A stretch of 64,000 nt of DNA from JAIRVZ01 sp031553755 (GCA_031553755.1 JAVBKZ010000010.1:26467-90466), one strand, 5' to 3'; counted from the stretch's first letter, positions 33,600 to 43,916 are shown. Program-made: numbers and translations. Notes: generated by a model from the letters alone, not told the origin.

Positions 33600-35234
33600 A
33601 TGATAATGAAAAAGTTAATATATATAGGCGCTTTAACAGCTTTAATGTTTACAACTGTAAGCTGTATGGATAACGATCCGATTTCGACCGTTGACAAAGA
33701 AACGTTTTTTAAGACACCGGACGATTTGAAATCAGCATTAGTTGGTTGTTATAACGGATTGCAAGGTTCAATGTATTATGAATGGCAATTAACAGAATTG
33801 CGTACCGATAATTCCCGGATCAGGACAACCAATTCAACTTCGTCCAACACGATTGCATTGCTCCAGTTTGACCGGGCAATGATAGGTTCTGACCACGAAA
33901 GGGTTTATAACTATTGGGTTGCTTCTTATGCAACCATAGGCCGTTGTAATGACATTTTGGCGAATCAGAATATCGCAACTGCTGATAGTATTGTTCCGAT
34001 TATAACTGATAAAACTGTTCGTCAACAAACAAAAGGACAGGCACAATTTATACGTGCGTATAATTATTTCAATTTGGTTCGGTTGTTCGGTCCTGTTTTT
34101 AAAATAGATAGACCTATTTCTGCTGCCCAAGCTAAAAAATTACCTCGTGTGGCTACCGATGATATTTACGCTTTTATTGAAGACGATTTGAAATTAGCAA
34201 TAGATTCATTACCTGCTTCATATTCGGACGAAGGAGATAGAGGCCGTATTACTAAATGGGCAGCTAAAGGCCTGTTAGCTAAAGTTTACTTGACACAACA
34301 AAGATTTGAAGATGCCGAATCTATTTTGGCCGAGTTGGTTGATGGAGTTGGAGGAAGCGCATATCCATTTTCAATCAGTAATATATCTTATGACAAAATA
34401 TTTAGGGAAGATAATGAAATGAATCCCGAAATCCTGTTTGCAGTTCGTTACAAACAAGGAGGTTTTGGATTGGGAAATCCGTTTGGTAATCAATTTGCAC
34501 CTTCCAGTAGCGGCACATGGGTTATTAATGGCGATGGTGACGAATATAATTACCCAACCAGAGAAGTTGCAAAAGCATTTACAGAAACATATCGCAATGA
34601 AGATGGTGATATTGTGAATATACCGGGAGTTCAAAATCCATATACTGATAAACGGAAAGACGTGACAATGAAAGAGTTTTATGTGAATCCTACTCTTTCA
34701 AGTTCCAGCCAAAATGTGCCCCGCCAATATTGTTGCAAATACATTTCACCGGTAATTCAGAAGTATGATGGCGAACGCGATTGGCCGGTACTCCGTTGGG
34801 CTGATGTGATATTGATGTATGCCGAAGTATTGAATGAAATAGACGGACCAACACAAAAGGTTTATGATTTGATAAATCAAACGCGAACCAGAGCCGGTTA
34901 CACTATTTCAGTTGAAGACAAATTAACAAAATATGAATATATCGGCCAAGCCATTACGAAAAATATGGTTCGTCTGGAAATAGAATTGGAGCGCAGACGT
35001 GAATTTGCGTTTGAAAATCAACGTTGGTTCGATTTGGTACGCACCAATCGTGCGATCGAAGTGATGAATAAACACTATCAAACCGAACCAAACGAACCGA
35101 GCGCGGCTGTTCCATTATACTATGAAGATATAAATAGTGGAGTACCGACTTTGGATTCTAAATATTTGATTTTGCCTATTCCCCAAAAGGAAAGAGATGC
35201 GAATCCGAATATCAGTCAGAATCCGGGATACTAA
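33600..35234 (+). CDS. SusD/RagB-type glycan-binding lipoprotein
   Basis: The 544-residue surface lipoprotein forms the lid over the SusC barrel. A lipobox Cys is at SCMDNDP after a short signal (GALTALMFTTVSC). The TPR-containing RagB core is clear (YYEWQLTELRTDNSRIRTTN, RAYNYFNLVRLFGPV, KWAAKGLLAKVYLTQQRFED). The C-terminal domain has LRWADVILMYAEVLNEI and ELERRREFAFENQRWFDLVR, and the protein ends LILPIPQKERDANPNISQNP. A Met two codons in is an equally good start. Confidence 0.96.
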   Translation: MIMKKLIYIGALTALMFTTVSCMDNDPISTVDKETFFKTPDDLKSALVGCYNGLQGSMYYEWQLTELRTDNSRIRTTNSTSSNTIALLQFDRAMIGSDHERVYNYWVASYATIGRCNDILANQNIATADSIVPIITDKTVRQQTKGQAQFIRAYNYFNLVRLFGPVFKIDRPISAAQAKKLPRVATDDIYAFIEDDLKLAIDSLPASYSDEGDRGRITKWAAKGLLAKVYLTQQRFEDAESILAELVDGVGGSAYPFSISNISYDKIFREDNEMNPEILFAVRYKQGGFGLGNPFGNQFAPSSSGTWVINGDGDEYNYPTREVAKAFTETYRNEDGDIVNIPGVQNPYTDKRKDVTMKEFYVNPTLSSSSQNVPRQYCCKYISPVIQKYDGERDWPVLRWADVILMYAEVLNEIDGPTQKVYDLINQTRTRAGYTISVEDKLTKYEYIGQAITKNMVRLEIELERRREFAFENQRWFDLVRTNRAIEVMNKHYQTEPNEPSAAVPLYYEDINSGVPTLDSKYLILPIPQKERDANPNISQNPGY

Positions 35235-35240
35235 TAAATG

Positions 35241-35320
35241 AAGAATTAAGAATGAAAAATGAAGAATTATACTTGTAACTCGTAATTTGTCAACTTGTTT
35301 ACTCGTATACTCGTCAATAA
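35241..35320. repeat. Intergenic repeat words before the TIG lipoprotein
   Basis: GAAGAATTAAGAATGAAAAA words (as at 23487) are followed by AACTCGTAATTTGTCAACTT and GTTTACTCGTATACTCGTCA (as at 21854 and 36930). Here only one arm of each word type is present. Confidence 0.6.
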
Positions 35321-35327
35321 AAAAAAT

Positions 35328-36893
35328 ATGAAAACATTCAATATCATAAAACAAATTTTTGCAGTCACGCTGTTATGTGCCTTGTTTGCCTGCAATGAAG
35401 AAATTCCTTCTTTTGTGAAAGAAACCGATCCTCCTGTGATTACCTCATTTACACCAGAATCCGGATATGTAAGTGATGAAATTACCATAAACGGACAAAA
35501 TCTTCAAATGATAGATAGCGTTTGGATTGGTAGTGGATTAGCTAAAATCAAATACAAACTTTCGAATGAACAAATGATTGTCAGCGTATCGAACGAAAGT
35601 ACATCCGGAATCATAAGAGTGAAAGGAAAAAATGGAGAGGCGCAGAGCTCTCAAAGCTTTACTTATTTATTTGCAATTCCGGAAATTCAAAGTTATCCTG
35701 CTGAAGGAGAAATCGGATATGAAGTAGAGCTTACAGGTAATTATGTCGATTATGTAAGTAAAGTTTTAATTGGAGTAAACGGGAAAGAAGCTCCTATCGT
35801 TTATCAGAGTCGCCGGGATATGCGAGTAGTTGTACCTGTTGAAACCAATCTTACGGAAGTTCCGATTGTGTTGGTTTATAAAGGTGAGGACGGGGAAAAA
35901 GAAATAAGTTCTCCATCTAATTTTAAGATTATTGCAAAGATGCCTATTTTGGATGATGACATTTCAATAACAGCTCTTACTGCTGGACGAACTGCTATCT
36001 TAACAGGGGCTAATATGAAGAATGTGCAAAAAGTATTCATAGAAATAGATGAAAATACCCGCTTATACGCACGCATGTTTGCTGCAAGTAGCGCCAGTAC
36101 TTCCTTTAGTTTCGAACCACGTCAGATGAAAGAATTAACAAGCATATCAGGACAACTGAAATACCAATACTATGGTACGGAAGAAGAAGTTATAAGTGAT
36201 AATTTTGAATTATCTCAAATCAATCCGGGTGATGCCAGTTTTTATTGGGAAGATGTGGCGTTGACTTATAGAGATATTCATAAATATGCTTCTTTTTTCT
36301 CTTGTGATTCGGGTTCTCTATTTTTTGGTGTGGATTTAGTACAACAAAATACTCTTGGTACTTTTGTTAATCCATTAGGACTTAGCAATCAAAAAGCTAC
36401 TAATCTTGTATTTTATGTAAATGGTTCCGGAGCTGGAGCTTTCTACGGACCTCACAATACATCAAGTACTCTTAAAAATTTCCAATATGTGGATCCGACC
36501 GGAACTGATACAAAAGCTTCTGATTATACATTTAGTAATGTTAAGTTGGGAGTAATTGATGACAAAGGCAAAAGTGTTCTTTTTCAAGATACAGTTTTCT
36601 TTAAAGTATTATCTCCTACCAATACGGCACAAACAGCTTTAATAGAAATGGTATTGAATGGAGGAATTACCGAAAACACTGTTATCAATGATGAACTATT
36701 TGCTGGAATTACAGCACCTACGGCAGGTTCAATAGGAACATCAAGTACAACTCCTTTAGCCGCGGATGCTGTAGTTTGGTTCAAACGGAAAGCGGATGGC
36801 AAAAACGGATTAATAAGAGTAAAGAAATTTTCAGACCCGATTCCTTTGAATAATAATTCGCATATAATTTTTGATGTTCATTGGCAAAAATAA
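35328..36893 (+). CDS. Surface glycan-binding lipoprotein with IPT/TIG domains
   Basis: The start at 35328 (MKTFNIIKQIFAVTLLCALF then AC) gives a lipoprotein signal with Cys in ACNEEIPSF; an upstream in-frame start at 35295 would read through the repeat. Three tandem IPT/TIG Ig-like folds follow (PPVITSFTPESGYVSDEITI, then PEIQSYPAEGEIGYEVELTG, then LTAGRTAILTGANMKNVQKV). The C-terminal ~250-residue beta-rich domain (FYWEDVALTYRDIHKYASFF) is the likely glycan-binding part. Position after SusD and the architecture are those of a SusE/SGBP. The ligand is inferred from the locus. Confidence 0.9.
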   Translation: MKTFNIIKQIFAVTLLCALFACNEEIPSFVKETDPPVITSFTPESGYVSDEITINGQNLQMIDSVWIGSGLAKIKYKLSNEQMIVSVSNESTSGIIRVKGKNGEAQSSQSFTYLFAIPEIQSYPAEGEIGYEVELTGNYVDYVSKVLIGVNGKEAPIVYQSRRDMRVVVPVETNLTEVPIVLVYKGEDGEKEISSPSNFKIIAKMPILDDDISITALTAGRTAILTGANMKNVQKVFIEIDENTRLYARMFAASSASTSFSFEPRQMKELTSISGQLKYQYYGTEEEVISDNFELSQINPGDASFYWEDVALTYRDIHKYASFFSCDSGSLFFGVDLVQQNTLGTFVNPLGLSNQKATNLVFYVNGSGAGAFYGPHNTSSTLKNFQYVDPTGTDTKASDYTFSNVKLGVIDDKGKSVLFQDTVFFKVLSPTNTAQTALIEMVLNGGITENTVINDELFAGITAPTAGSIGTSSTTPLAADAVVWFKRKADGKNGLIRVKKFSDPIPLNNNSHIIFDVHWQK

Positions 36894-36897
36894 ATAG

Positions 36898-36972
36898 TAG
36901 ACGAGTTGACAAGTAAACAAGTTGACAAACTTACTCGTCTACTTGTTTACTCGTTTACTTGTCTACTAAAAA
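36898..36972. repeat. Intergenic hairpin, word GACAAGTAAACAAGTT
   Basis: GACGAGTTGACAAGTAAACA is followed by TACTCGTCTACTTGTTTACT and CGTTTACTTGTCTACT, forming a long imperfect stem. The word is shared with 21621, 21854 and 35281. Confidence 0.8.
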
Positions 36973-36980
36973 CTCATTTT

Positions 36981-39377
36981 ATGAAAAAGATATTTAATTT
37001 AGTTTTATTGTTAATTGTAAGCTACACAGCTTATTCAGCTTCATATAAAGTCGCAAACATTACCGAATTCAACGACAAAGTAAAGTCCCTTCAACCCGGA
37101 GATGAAGTAATTCTTTCCAAAGGTGTTTGGAAAGACGCCCAGTTGGTATTCTTTGGAGAAGGAACGGAGCAACAACCAATCACATTGAGAGTTGAAGAAC
37201 CGGGGCAAACAACTCTTGAAGGTCAATCAAGCCTCAACCTTTATGGTAAGTATTTGGTTGTTGACGGATTGGTTTTCGTGAACGGATATTCTCCGGGAAA
37301 AGAAGTTATTGAATTCCGCAAGGGAAGCGCTAAAACAGCTTACAATTCAGTGTTGAGGAATTGTGTGATAGACCATTTCAATAAACCTAACCGATATGAT
37401 GAAGACCGTTGGGTAAGTCTTTGGGGGCAACACAATACAGTCGAAAATTGCTATTTCGGAGGAAAGAAAAACCAGGGAGCTACTTTTGTAGTTTGGCCGA
37501 ATGGCGAAGGACACAACCAAAATTACCATCAAATCCGCCGGAATTATTTCGGATACCGTCCACGCCTCGGTTCAAACGGTGGTGAAACCATGCGTATCGG
37601 AACCAGCGAATTTTCGATGGAAGTTTCCGGAACTGTGGTTGAAGGAAACTATTTCGAACGTTGCAATGGTGAAGTAGAAATCATTTCAATTAAATCGTGC
37701 GAAGACCGCATCATCAACAATACTTTTGTTGAATGCGAAGGAAGTGTTGTGCTTCGTCACGGAAACCGCAACGAAGTTTCCGGAAACTATTTCTTCGGAA
37801 ATATGAAGGAAAACACCGGAGGTGTGCGTGTTATTAATGCCGGACATAAAATCTTCAATAACTATTTCTATGGTTTGAAAGGAAAAGATTTCCGCGGTCC
37901 GTTGGTTGTTATGAATGGAATTTACAATTCACCGTTGAATCGTTACAACCAAGTTGAAAATGTTGAAATTAGTTATAATTCTTGGGTAGATTGTGAACTT
38001 CCCTGGCAATTGTGTGTAGGAAGTGATGCCGAACGCACAGCGATTCCTTCCAATGTGCTGATTGCTAATAATATCGTTTATTGTCCGGAAGAACCCTTGT
38101 TAATCAAGGCTTTTGATAAAATAGACGGAATTAGATTCAAAGACAATATTATGGTAAGCAATCAAGGCAATGAAGTCGGAGATGGATTCTTACAAGCCGA
38201 AGTTTTATTGCGTAAAGGACAAGGCGGATTGCCTTTAGCATTGACTAAAAAAACAACAACTCAGGAAATCGCTTATGTCAAAACAGATATCGATGGCAGA
38301 ACACGCGCCATTCCGCAAACTATCGGAGCTTATGAAATGACCGGCGGACAAGCTACGGTTACACAAGCTTCCCGCAAAAATTGTGGTCCATCGTGGTATA
38401 AACCGCTTGAAAAAGCACCGGTAGCGGAACATACTCCGGTAACTTATCAAATTACTCCCGGACAAGACAATCTGTATAATGCGGTTAAAAAATCCAAACC
38501 CGGAGATATTATAGAATTAGCAGAAGGCGAATACTTGAATGCCAAGAAAATGGTAGTATATCATCCATTGACTATCCGTGCAAAAGCTGACGTCAAATCA
38601 CGTCCGGTAATTAAGATGAATATGGACGCTACTGTTGTTGCTTTCTTCGAAATGAAAGGAGGTTCAGCATTGTATTTGGAAGGAGTATCTCTATATGGTA
38701 ATTCAAAAGCGAAAAATCCGGCTAAATATGCTATACTGACAGGTAAAGAAGATATGACAGAACCTTATAAAGTTTTTGTAGACAACTGTGATATCTATGA
38801 TTTCAAAAACACAGATGGCGGTTGTATTTTCAAAACATACAAAACTTCTTTCGCAGACACAATTCAAATTTCCAATTCCATAGTAAGAGATAGTTATCGC
38901 GGTTTGGCTTTGAATGACGAAAAAGACGACCAAGGTATTTATAGTGCAGAATATACCATATTAAAAAATACAGTATTCCTGAACATCGAACAATGGGCGT
39001 TAGATTTCTATCGTGGCGGAAACGATGAATCAACTTTAGGCGGATTTTTGCAAATCGACCATTGTGTATTCGACAATGTTTTCAGTAAGGAAAACCAAAC
39101 AATGATGAAACAAACAGGATTAATTAATATCAACATTACCAATACGATTTTCTGTAATTCATCAGCGAAATTTCCTATTAAATTAATGGGAAAATATAAT
39201 GTAATGAAAAATTGTTGTATTTACGATGCCGGAAAAACGTCTGTTATAGCAGGTGCAAAAGCCGATAATATTTATACTGATAATCCTAAATTCAAAAAGA
39301 ATACTAACTATCAATTGGAAGATAAGTCTGCACTCAAAGGCAAAGCAACTGATGGTGGTAATATCGGATTAAAGTAA
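36981..39377 (+). CDS. Two-domain PL6 alginate lyase (AlyGC-like)
   Basis: Start at 36981 (MKKIFNLVLLLIVSYTAYSA), which gives a signal peptide; the frame itself opens in the preceding repeat. The N-terminal domain (about residues 20-450) is a PL6 beta-helix with VEIISIKSCEDRI (catalytic Lys), SVVLRHGNRNEV (catalytic Arg), and NGEVEI acidic residues for Ca2+. The C-terminal domain (about 480-798) is a second beta-helix without the catalytic pair (ITPGQDNLYNAVKKSKPGDI, then LGGFLQIDHCVFDNVF). This matches AlyGC, in which the second domain helps dimerisation. Around 798 residues. No sorting domain is seen, so the enzyme may be periplasmic. Confidence 0.93.
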   Translation: MKKIFNLVLLLIVSYTAYSASYKVANITEFNDKVKSLQPGDEVILSKGVWKDAQLVFFGEGTEQQPITLRVEEPGQTTLEGQSSLNLYGKYLVVDGLVFVNGYSPGKEVIEFRKGSAKTAYNSVLRNCVIDHFNKPNRYDEDRWVSLWGQHNTVENCYFGGKKNQGATFVVWPNGEGHNQNYHQIRRNYFGYRPRLGSNGGETMRIGTSEFSMEVSGTVVEGNYFERCNGEVEIISIKSCEDRIINNTFVECEGSVVLRHGNRNEVSGNYFFGNMKENTGGVRVINAGHKIFNNYFYGLKGKDFRGPLVVMNGIYNSPLNRYNQVENVEISYNSWVDCELPWQLCVGSDAERTAIPSNVLIANNIVYCPEEPLLIKAFDKIDGIRFKDNIMVSNQGNEVGDGFLQAEVLLRKGQGGLPLALTKKTTTQEIAYVKTDIDGRTRAIPQTIGAYEMTGGQATVTQASRKNCGPSWYKPLEKAPVAEHTPVTYQITPGQDNLYNAVKKSKPGDIIELAEGEYLNAKKMVVYHPLTIRAKADVKSRPVIKMNMDATVVAFFEMKGGSALYLEGVSLYGNSKAKNPAKYAILTGKEDMTEPYKVFVDNCDIYDFKNTDGGCIFKTYKTSFADTIQISNSIVRDSYRGLALNDEKDDQGIYSAEYTILKNTVFLNIEQWALDFYRGGNDESTLGGFLQIDHCVFDNVFSKENQTMMKQTGLININITNTIFCNSSAKFPIKLMGKYNVMKNCCIYDAGKTSVIAGAKADNIYTDNPKFKKNTNYQLEDKSALKGKATDGGNIGLK

Positions 39378-39379
39378 AA

Positions 39380-39487
39380 ACACCCCTCTCCAAACCTCTC
39401 CCCGCAAGGGAGAGGCTTAACTGACGCCCGAAATCAGGCGCAAGCGGCTCCCTCTCTTGTGGAGAGGGCGGGGGGAGAGGTGGTTTA
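39380..39487. repeat. Intergenic hairpin, word CCTCTCC / GGAGAGG
   Basis: CACCCCTCTCCAAACCTCTC pairs with GGGAGAGGTGG at the far end. Inside are CGCAAGGGAGAGGC and CTCCCTCTCTTGTGGAGAGG, plus a small GCCCGAAATCAGGC hairpin. It is notably GC-richer than its surroundings. Confidence 0.8.
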
Positions 39488-39502
39488 AAAAATATGTTGC
39501 AA

Positions 39503-41290
39503 ATGAAAAACTTGTTGCTTTTGTTTAGTTTAATATGTTGTAACCTGTTGGCTCAAACAAACTTAGTCAAAATAGGGAATAACGGGCATTTGGTTTATAC
39601 TCCGGATGCCGATGGATTCATCATACCCGATTTCAGTTATGCAGGTTACCACAACGGAAATCAGGATATTCCTGATGTTCCTGTTGTAAAAGAAATATCC
39701 TCTGTTTCGGGCGACAATACAGCGCATATTCAGGCCGCCATTGATGTGGTTGGAAAATTAAGCAAAGATGCACAAGGTATTCGTGGGGCATTATTATTGA
39801 AAGCAGGAAAATACGAAGTATCCGGGACCATAAACGTGAAATATGATGGAGTTATTCTTCGCGGGGAAGGCAACGGAACTTCGGCTTCCTCATCAACAAT
39901 TATTTATGCCAAAGGTAACATTCCCGAACAACGGGATATAGTTATTCTCGGTAATACTTCACAAAATAAATGGGATGCTAAGATTTCAAGTACAACAAAA
40001 AATATAACAGATGATGTAGTTCCGGTTGGTTCCATGTCGTTTTCTGTTACAAGTACAACCCCTTTTCAGGTAGGAGATTTGATAGCAATCTATCATCCTT
40101 GCACACAAGCATGGCTCAATGCTGTAAATTATGGAGGTGTTCCTGCTGAATCAGGAGAACAGTGGACAGAAGGACAATTGCCAATTATATATCATCGATA
40201 CATAACAGCCATTTCAGGAAATAAAATAACTGTTGATGCTCCTGTATTTTATACATTGAAAAAATCTTTATCTCAATCGTATATTTATAAAATAGATGTT
40301 TCTTCGAAAACCATTTATAAAGAAATCGGGATTGAAAATTTGCGTATAGATATTGAAAGCCTTGGAGGAGAAGATGAAGACCATGCCTGGCAAGCCATTC
40401 GTTTCCGAAGTGTGGAAAACTGTTGGGCGAAAAACGTAGTAACCAAAGGGTTCGGGCAATCCGGATTTATTACCGATTGTTGTACTCGCACCACTATTGA
40501 AGATTGTGAAGCCATCGAACCGGTTTCAATTATTACAGGAGAAAGACGATATAATTTCAATACTTATATCAATTCTCAATTGGTGCTGTTCAAAAATTGT
40601 TATGCCAACAATGGGCGTCATCATTATATTTCAAACGGAACAAGTACAGCTTCCGGAAATGTATTCTTGAATTGTATTTCTGATGCAATCAATAATGCCA
40701 ACGAAGGACATCGCCAATGGACGCAGGGAATGCTTTATGACGGCCATCGCGAAGTGAATTTAATCAGGGCTTTTGTACTCGGATTGTATAACCGGGTAGA
40801 TATGGGAACCGGACATGGCTGGGCTGCCGTTCATTCTGTGTTGTGGAATTGCGATGTGACTTCCGGAGGAACCATTGGATTACAAAAACCTCCAACAGCA
40901 CAAAATTATGCTATAGGCTGCACTGCCAAATCCATAACAGGGAAACCAGTGAGCGATACAAATTTCCCTATCGGATATGTGGAACTGCAAAACAAACCGG
41001 TAACTCAAATTCCGTCATTGTATCTGGCTCAATTGAATGACAGAAAGCAAAGCACTGCAATCAAGCAAGTCAGTAAAAAAAAAGAACCTTTTGACACGGT
41101 TATTGAAAACGGAAGAATAATCCTTCATTTTCAGGAAACAAATTTTCCGAAATTAATTACCCTTTTCAATTTGCAGGGACAAAAAATTTATCAAATAAAA
41201 ACGAATGATGTTGTGGTAGAAATACCAAATTCAACAGAAGTCGTGATATTAAGTGTAGATAATTATACAAAGAAAATAGGGCTGAAATAA
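39503..41290 (+). CDS. Secreted pectate-lyase-fold protein, putative polyuronide-active enzyme
   Basis: The signal peptide is MKNLLLLFSLICCNLLAQTN; a Met three codons earlier (39494) is also possible. The N-terminal part (IQAAIDVVGKL, GALLLKAGKYEVSGTINVKY, DGVILRGEGNG) is a Pectate_lyase_3-type beta-helix. The later part has conserved-looking HAWQAIRFRSVENCWAKNVV, RHHYISNGTSTASGNVFLNC and GHRQWTQGMLYDGH. The C-terminus (ITLFNLQGQKIYQ, then VVILSVDNYTKKIGLK) resembles a type IX sorting domain. I cannot assign a lyase family. The fold and the locus suggest a lyase or hydrolase acting on uronide polymers. Confidence 0.8.
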   Translation: MKNLLLLFSLICCNLLAQTNLVKIGNNGHLVYTPDADGFIIPDFSYAGYHNGNQDIPDVPVVKEISSVSGDNTAHIQAAIDVVGKLSKDAQGIRGALLLKAGKYEVSGTINVKYDGVILRGEGNGTSASSSTIIYAKGNIPEQRDIVILGNTSQNKWDAKISSTTKNITDDVVPVGSMSFSVTSTTPFQVGDLIAIYHPCTQAWLNAVNYGGVPAESGEQWTEGQLPIIYHRYITAISGNKITVDAPVFYTLKKSLSQSYIYKIDVSSKTIYKEIGIENLRIDIESLGGEDEDHAWQAIRFRSVENCWAKNVVTKGFGQSGFITDCCTRTTIEDCEAIEPVSIITGERRYNFNTYINSQLVLFKNCYANNGRHHYISNGTSTASGNVFLNCISDAINNANEGHRQWTQGMLYDGHREVNLIRAFVLGLYNRVDMGTGHGWAAVHSVLWNCDVTSGGTIGLQKPPTAQNYAIGCTAKSITGKPVSDTNFPIGYVELQNKPVTQIPSLYLAQLNDRKQSTAIKQVSKKKEPFDTVIENGRIILHFQETNFPKLITLFNLQGQKIYQIKTNDVVVEIPNSTEVVILSVDNYTKKIGLK

Positions 41291-41291
41291 G

Positions 41292-41402
41292 TGGAAGTTA
41301 AATGAAGTAAAAGGAGTTAAACGAAATTATAGGAATGCTAACGCCTGATTTATATATCTTTCCAACTTCCTGTAACTTCGTTTAACTTCCTCTAACTCCC
41401 AT
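41292..41402. repeat. Intergenic hairpin, word GGAAGTTAAA / TAACTTCC
   Basis: GTGGAAGTTAAATGAAGTAA and GGAGTTAAACGAAATTATAG face CCAACTTCCTGTAACTTCGT and TTAACTTCCTCTAACTCCC. It is the same word family as at 30276-30402. Confidence 0.75.
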
Positions 41403-41430
41403 CTATTTCAAACAAAATTCTATAAGTATC

Positions 41431-42636
41431 ATGAACAAATTAATTTTATCAATCTGTTTAGCTGCGTTTTACCTAATAAGTAACTCACAAACGCCTTCTA
41501 CTCATTATTGGAATTCGCAAAGAATATCCGATGTAAAAAAACAAATTCAGGAGAAAAACGATACATATATTCCTGCATATAAAAAAATATTGAGAGAAGC
41601 CGATAAGGAACTTTCTAAAACGATAAAAACAGTCGTTGATAAAGAACTTCTTCCTCCGAGTGGAGACAAACACGATTATGTGAGTATGGGACCTTATTGG
41701 TGGCCTGACCCATCAAAACCGGATGGAATTCCTTATATCCGTAAAGATGGACAACGCAATCCTGAACTAGAAAAATTGGACCGGAACAGTCTTGGGAATA
41801 TGTCTAAATCAGTAATTAAGCTTTCTTTAGCTTATTATTTCTCCAATGATGAAAAATACGCGGATAAAGCTGTCGAAAACCTGAGAATGTGGTTTTTGGA
41901 CAAGAAAACAAAAATGAATCCTCATTTGAATTACGGACAATATATCCCGGGACATAACAACAATATGGGACGTGCCGAAGGTATTATTGACGCGTATTCA
42001 TTCGTTGAATTATTAGATGGAATAGAACTTTTGTCAACATCAAAAGCTTTAAAAAAGAAAGATTTGGAAGGATTGAAAGAATGGTTTTCAAACTATCTCG
42101 ATTGGTTAATGACAAGTCCTATCGGACAAGAAGAATACAATGCCGAAAATAATCATAGTATTGTATTTGATGCGCAAGCAACCGCAGTCGCTCTATTTGT
42201 CGGGAACACGGACGTTTCAGACAAATTAGTACGGGAATTTCCCCAAAAAAGACTATTTGTTCAAATTCAACCGGACGGAAGTCAACCACTTGAATTGGAA
42301 AGAACAATCGCGCTCCACTATTCCTTATCAAATATTGAACACACACTTGATATTGCCGATTTGTCCGGAGAAAAAGGAAAAAACTTATTCCTTGCACAAT
42401 CAGAAGACGGAAGAGGAATGAGAGCGGCTATTGATTTTCTATTGCCTTATTTAGGAAAATCGGTGTCTTCTTTTCCTTATCAACAAATCAAAGAATGGAA
42501 TAACGAACAAAATATCTTTTGTTGGTTGCTCCGCCGCTCCGCTTATTATGACTTAGAACGTAAGAATGAATACTTGGATTTATTCGAACAATATTGTAAA
42601 TCGCCTAAAGACGATATTAATTATTTACTTTATTAA
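41431..42636 (+). CDS. Alginate-lyase-fold enzyme (PF05426; PL38/PL5-like)
   Basis: The 401-residue protein has a signal peptide (LILSICLAAFYLISNSQT) and an alpha/alpha-barrel with the conserved YVSMGPYWWPDPSKPDG, GQYIPGHNNNMGRAEG, and NNHSIVFDAQATAVALF carrying the Asn-His catalytic pair. DGSQPLELERTIALHYS follows. The WWPDPSKP box and size resemble the gut Bacteroides PL38 alginate/glucuronan lyases more than classical PL5. The exact family needs an alignment. It is 2 bases from the GH88 gene, so the two are translationally linked. Confidence 0.88.
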   Translation: MNKLILSICLAAFYLISNSQTPSTHYWNSQRISDVKKQIQEKNDTYIPAYKKILREADKELSKTIKTVVDKELLPPSGDKHDYVSMGPYWWPDPSKPDGIPYIRKDGQRNPELEKLDRNSLGNMSKSVIKLSLAYYFSNDEKYADKAVENLRMWFLDKKTKMNPHLNYGQYIPGHNNNMGRAEGIIDAYSFVELLDGIELLSTSKALKKKDLEGLKEWFSNYLDWLMTSPIGQEEYNAENNHSIVFDAQATAVALFVGNTDVSDKLVREFPQKRLFVQIQPDGSQPLELERTIALHYSLSNIEHTLDIADLSGEKGKNLFLAQSEDGRGMRAAIDFLLPYLGKSVSSFPYQQIKEWNNEQNIFCWLLRRSAYYDLERKNEYLDLFEQYCKSPKDDINYLLY

Positions 42637-42638
42637 TC

Positions 42639-43916
42639 ATGGATTTTCATAAAAAAATATTCCCCTACTCTTTTATTATTTGTTTAATAATTGCTTTTTT
42701 TTCCTGCAATCCTCCACAGAAAAAGACAAATATTGTCAAAGAAAACTTTGAATTTGCCGACAAGCAACTGACTTATGCACTGAAGGAAATGAAACTGGCT
42801 GTTGAAAACGAATCCGATGCAAGTATTCATGAAAGGGCAATCAACGGTTGGGGAGAACTAACCAATCCGCGTTCACTTGAGCCGGATGGTTCCTTATTGA
42901 TGGTTCCGTCTAAAGATTGGTGTAGCGGATTTTTCCCGGGAGAATTATGGTATATGTACGAATATACTAAAGATGAAAAATGGAAGAAATTGGCACATCA
43001 TCAGACAATTATTCTGGAAAGGGAAAAATTCAACGGACGTACTCACGACATGGGATTCAAAATGTATTGCAGTTATGGCAATGCTTATCGATTAACCAAA
43101 GACACCATCTACAGAAACGTGTTAATTGAATCTGCCAAAACATTGGCAACACGATTCAATCCGATTGTAGGATGTATACGTTCCTGGGATTTCAGTAAAA
43201 TGCGTTGGGAAAATCAAGATGAAAAAGATTGGGATTTCCCGGTTATTATCGACAATATGCTCAATCTCGAGTTATTATTTTGGGCAACCAAAGAAACCGG
43301 CGACAGTACATTCTATAAAATGGCTGTAAGTCATGCCGAAACAACAATGAAAAATCATTTTCGCAAGGATTACAGTTGCTATCATGTGGTTGATTATGAT
43401 TCGAAAACCGGACAAGTCCGTCAGAAAAATACGCACCAAGGATACAATCACGAATCTGCTTGGTCACGTGGACAAGTTTGGGCGCTTTATGGTTATACTT
43501 TATGTTACAGGGAAACTCAGAAACCTGAATTTCTGGAACAAGCGAAACATGTAGCCAATTATATTTTCACTCATCCCAATCTTCCAAAAGATTTAATACC
43601 TTATTGGGATTATAATGCGCCGGAAATACCAAACGAACCCCGAGATGTTTCCGCTGCAACCTGTACGGCTTCTGCATTGTATGAACTAAGTAAATACGAC
43701 AAGGAGAATGCAGAACAATACATTCAATGGGCAGATACGATTATTGAAAATATAACAAAGAATTATAGAGCGGAACTCAATACTCACAAAGGTTTTCTAC
43801 TTCTGCATTCTACCGGATGTAAACCTCTCGATTTCGAAGTTGATGCTCCTTTGGTATATGCCGACTATTATTTTTTAGAAGCATTATTGAGGAAAAAGAA
43901 TTTTTATTTACCATAG
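42639..43916 (+). CDS. GH88 unsaturated glucuronyl hydrolase
   Basis: The enzyme hydrates the 4,5-double bond at the non-reducing end of lyase products, which releases the unsaturated uronate. The alpha6/alpha6 barrel motifs are visible: SKDWCSGFFPGELWYMYEYT, RTHDMGFKMYCSYGNAYRLT with the catalytic-type Asp, PVIIDNMLNLELLFWATKET with the second Asp, and QGYNHESAWSRGQVWALYGY. The Cys in FFSCNPP suggests a lipoprotein, so it is in the periplasm or membrane-bound. At 425 residues the length is normal. GH88 acts on glucuronyl products, which hints that the locus is not limited to alginate. The stop codon lies in the repeat that follows. Confidence 0.92.
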   Translation: MDFHKKIFPYSFIICLIIAFFSCNPPQKKTNIVKENFEFADKQLTYALKEMKLAVENESDASIHERAINGWGELTNPRSLEPDGSLLMVPSKDWCSGFFPGELWYMYEYTKDEKWKKLAHHQTIILEREKFNGRTHDMGFKMYCSYGNAYRLTKDTIYRNVLIESAKTLATRFNPIVGCIRSWDFSKMRWENQDEKDWDFPVIIDNMLNLELLFWATKETGDSTFYKMAVSHAETTMKNHFRKDYSCYHVVDYDSKTGQVRQKNTHQGYNHESAWSRGQVWALYGYTLCYRETQKPEFLEQAKHVANYIFTHPNLPKDLIPYWDYNAPEIPNEPRDVSAATCTASALYELSKYDKENAEQYIQWADTIIENITKNYRAELNTHKGFLLLHSTGCKPLDFEVDAPLVYADYYFLEALLRKKNFYLP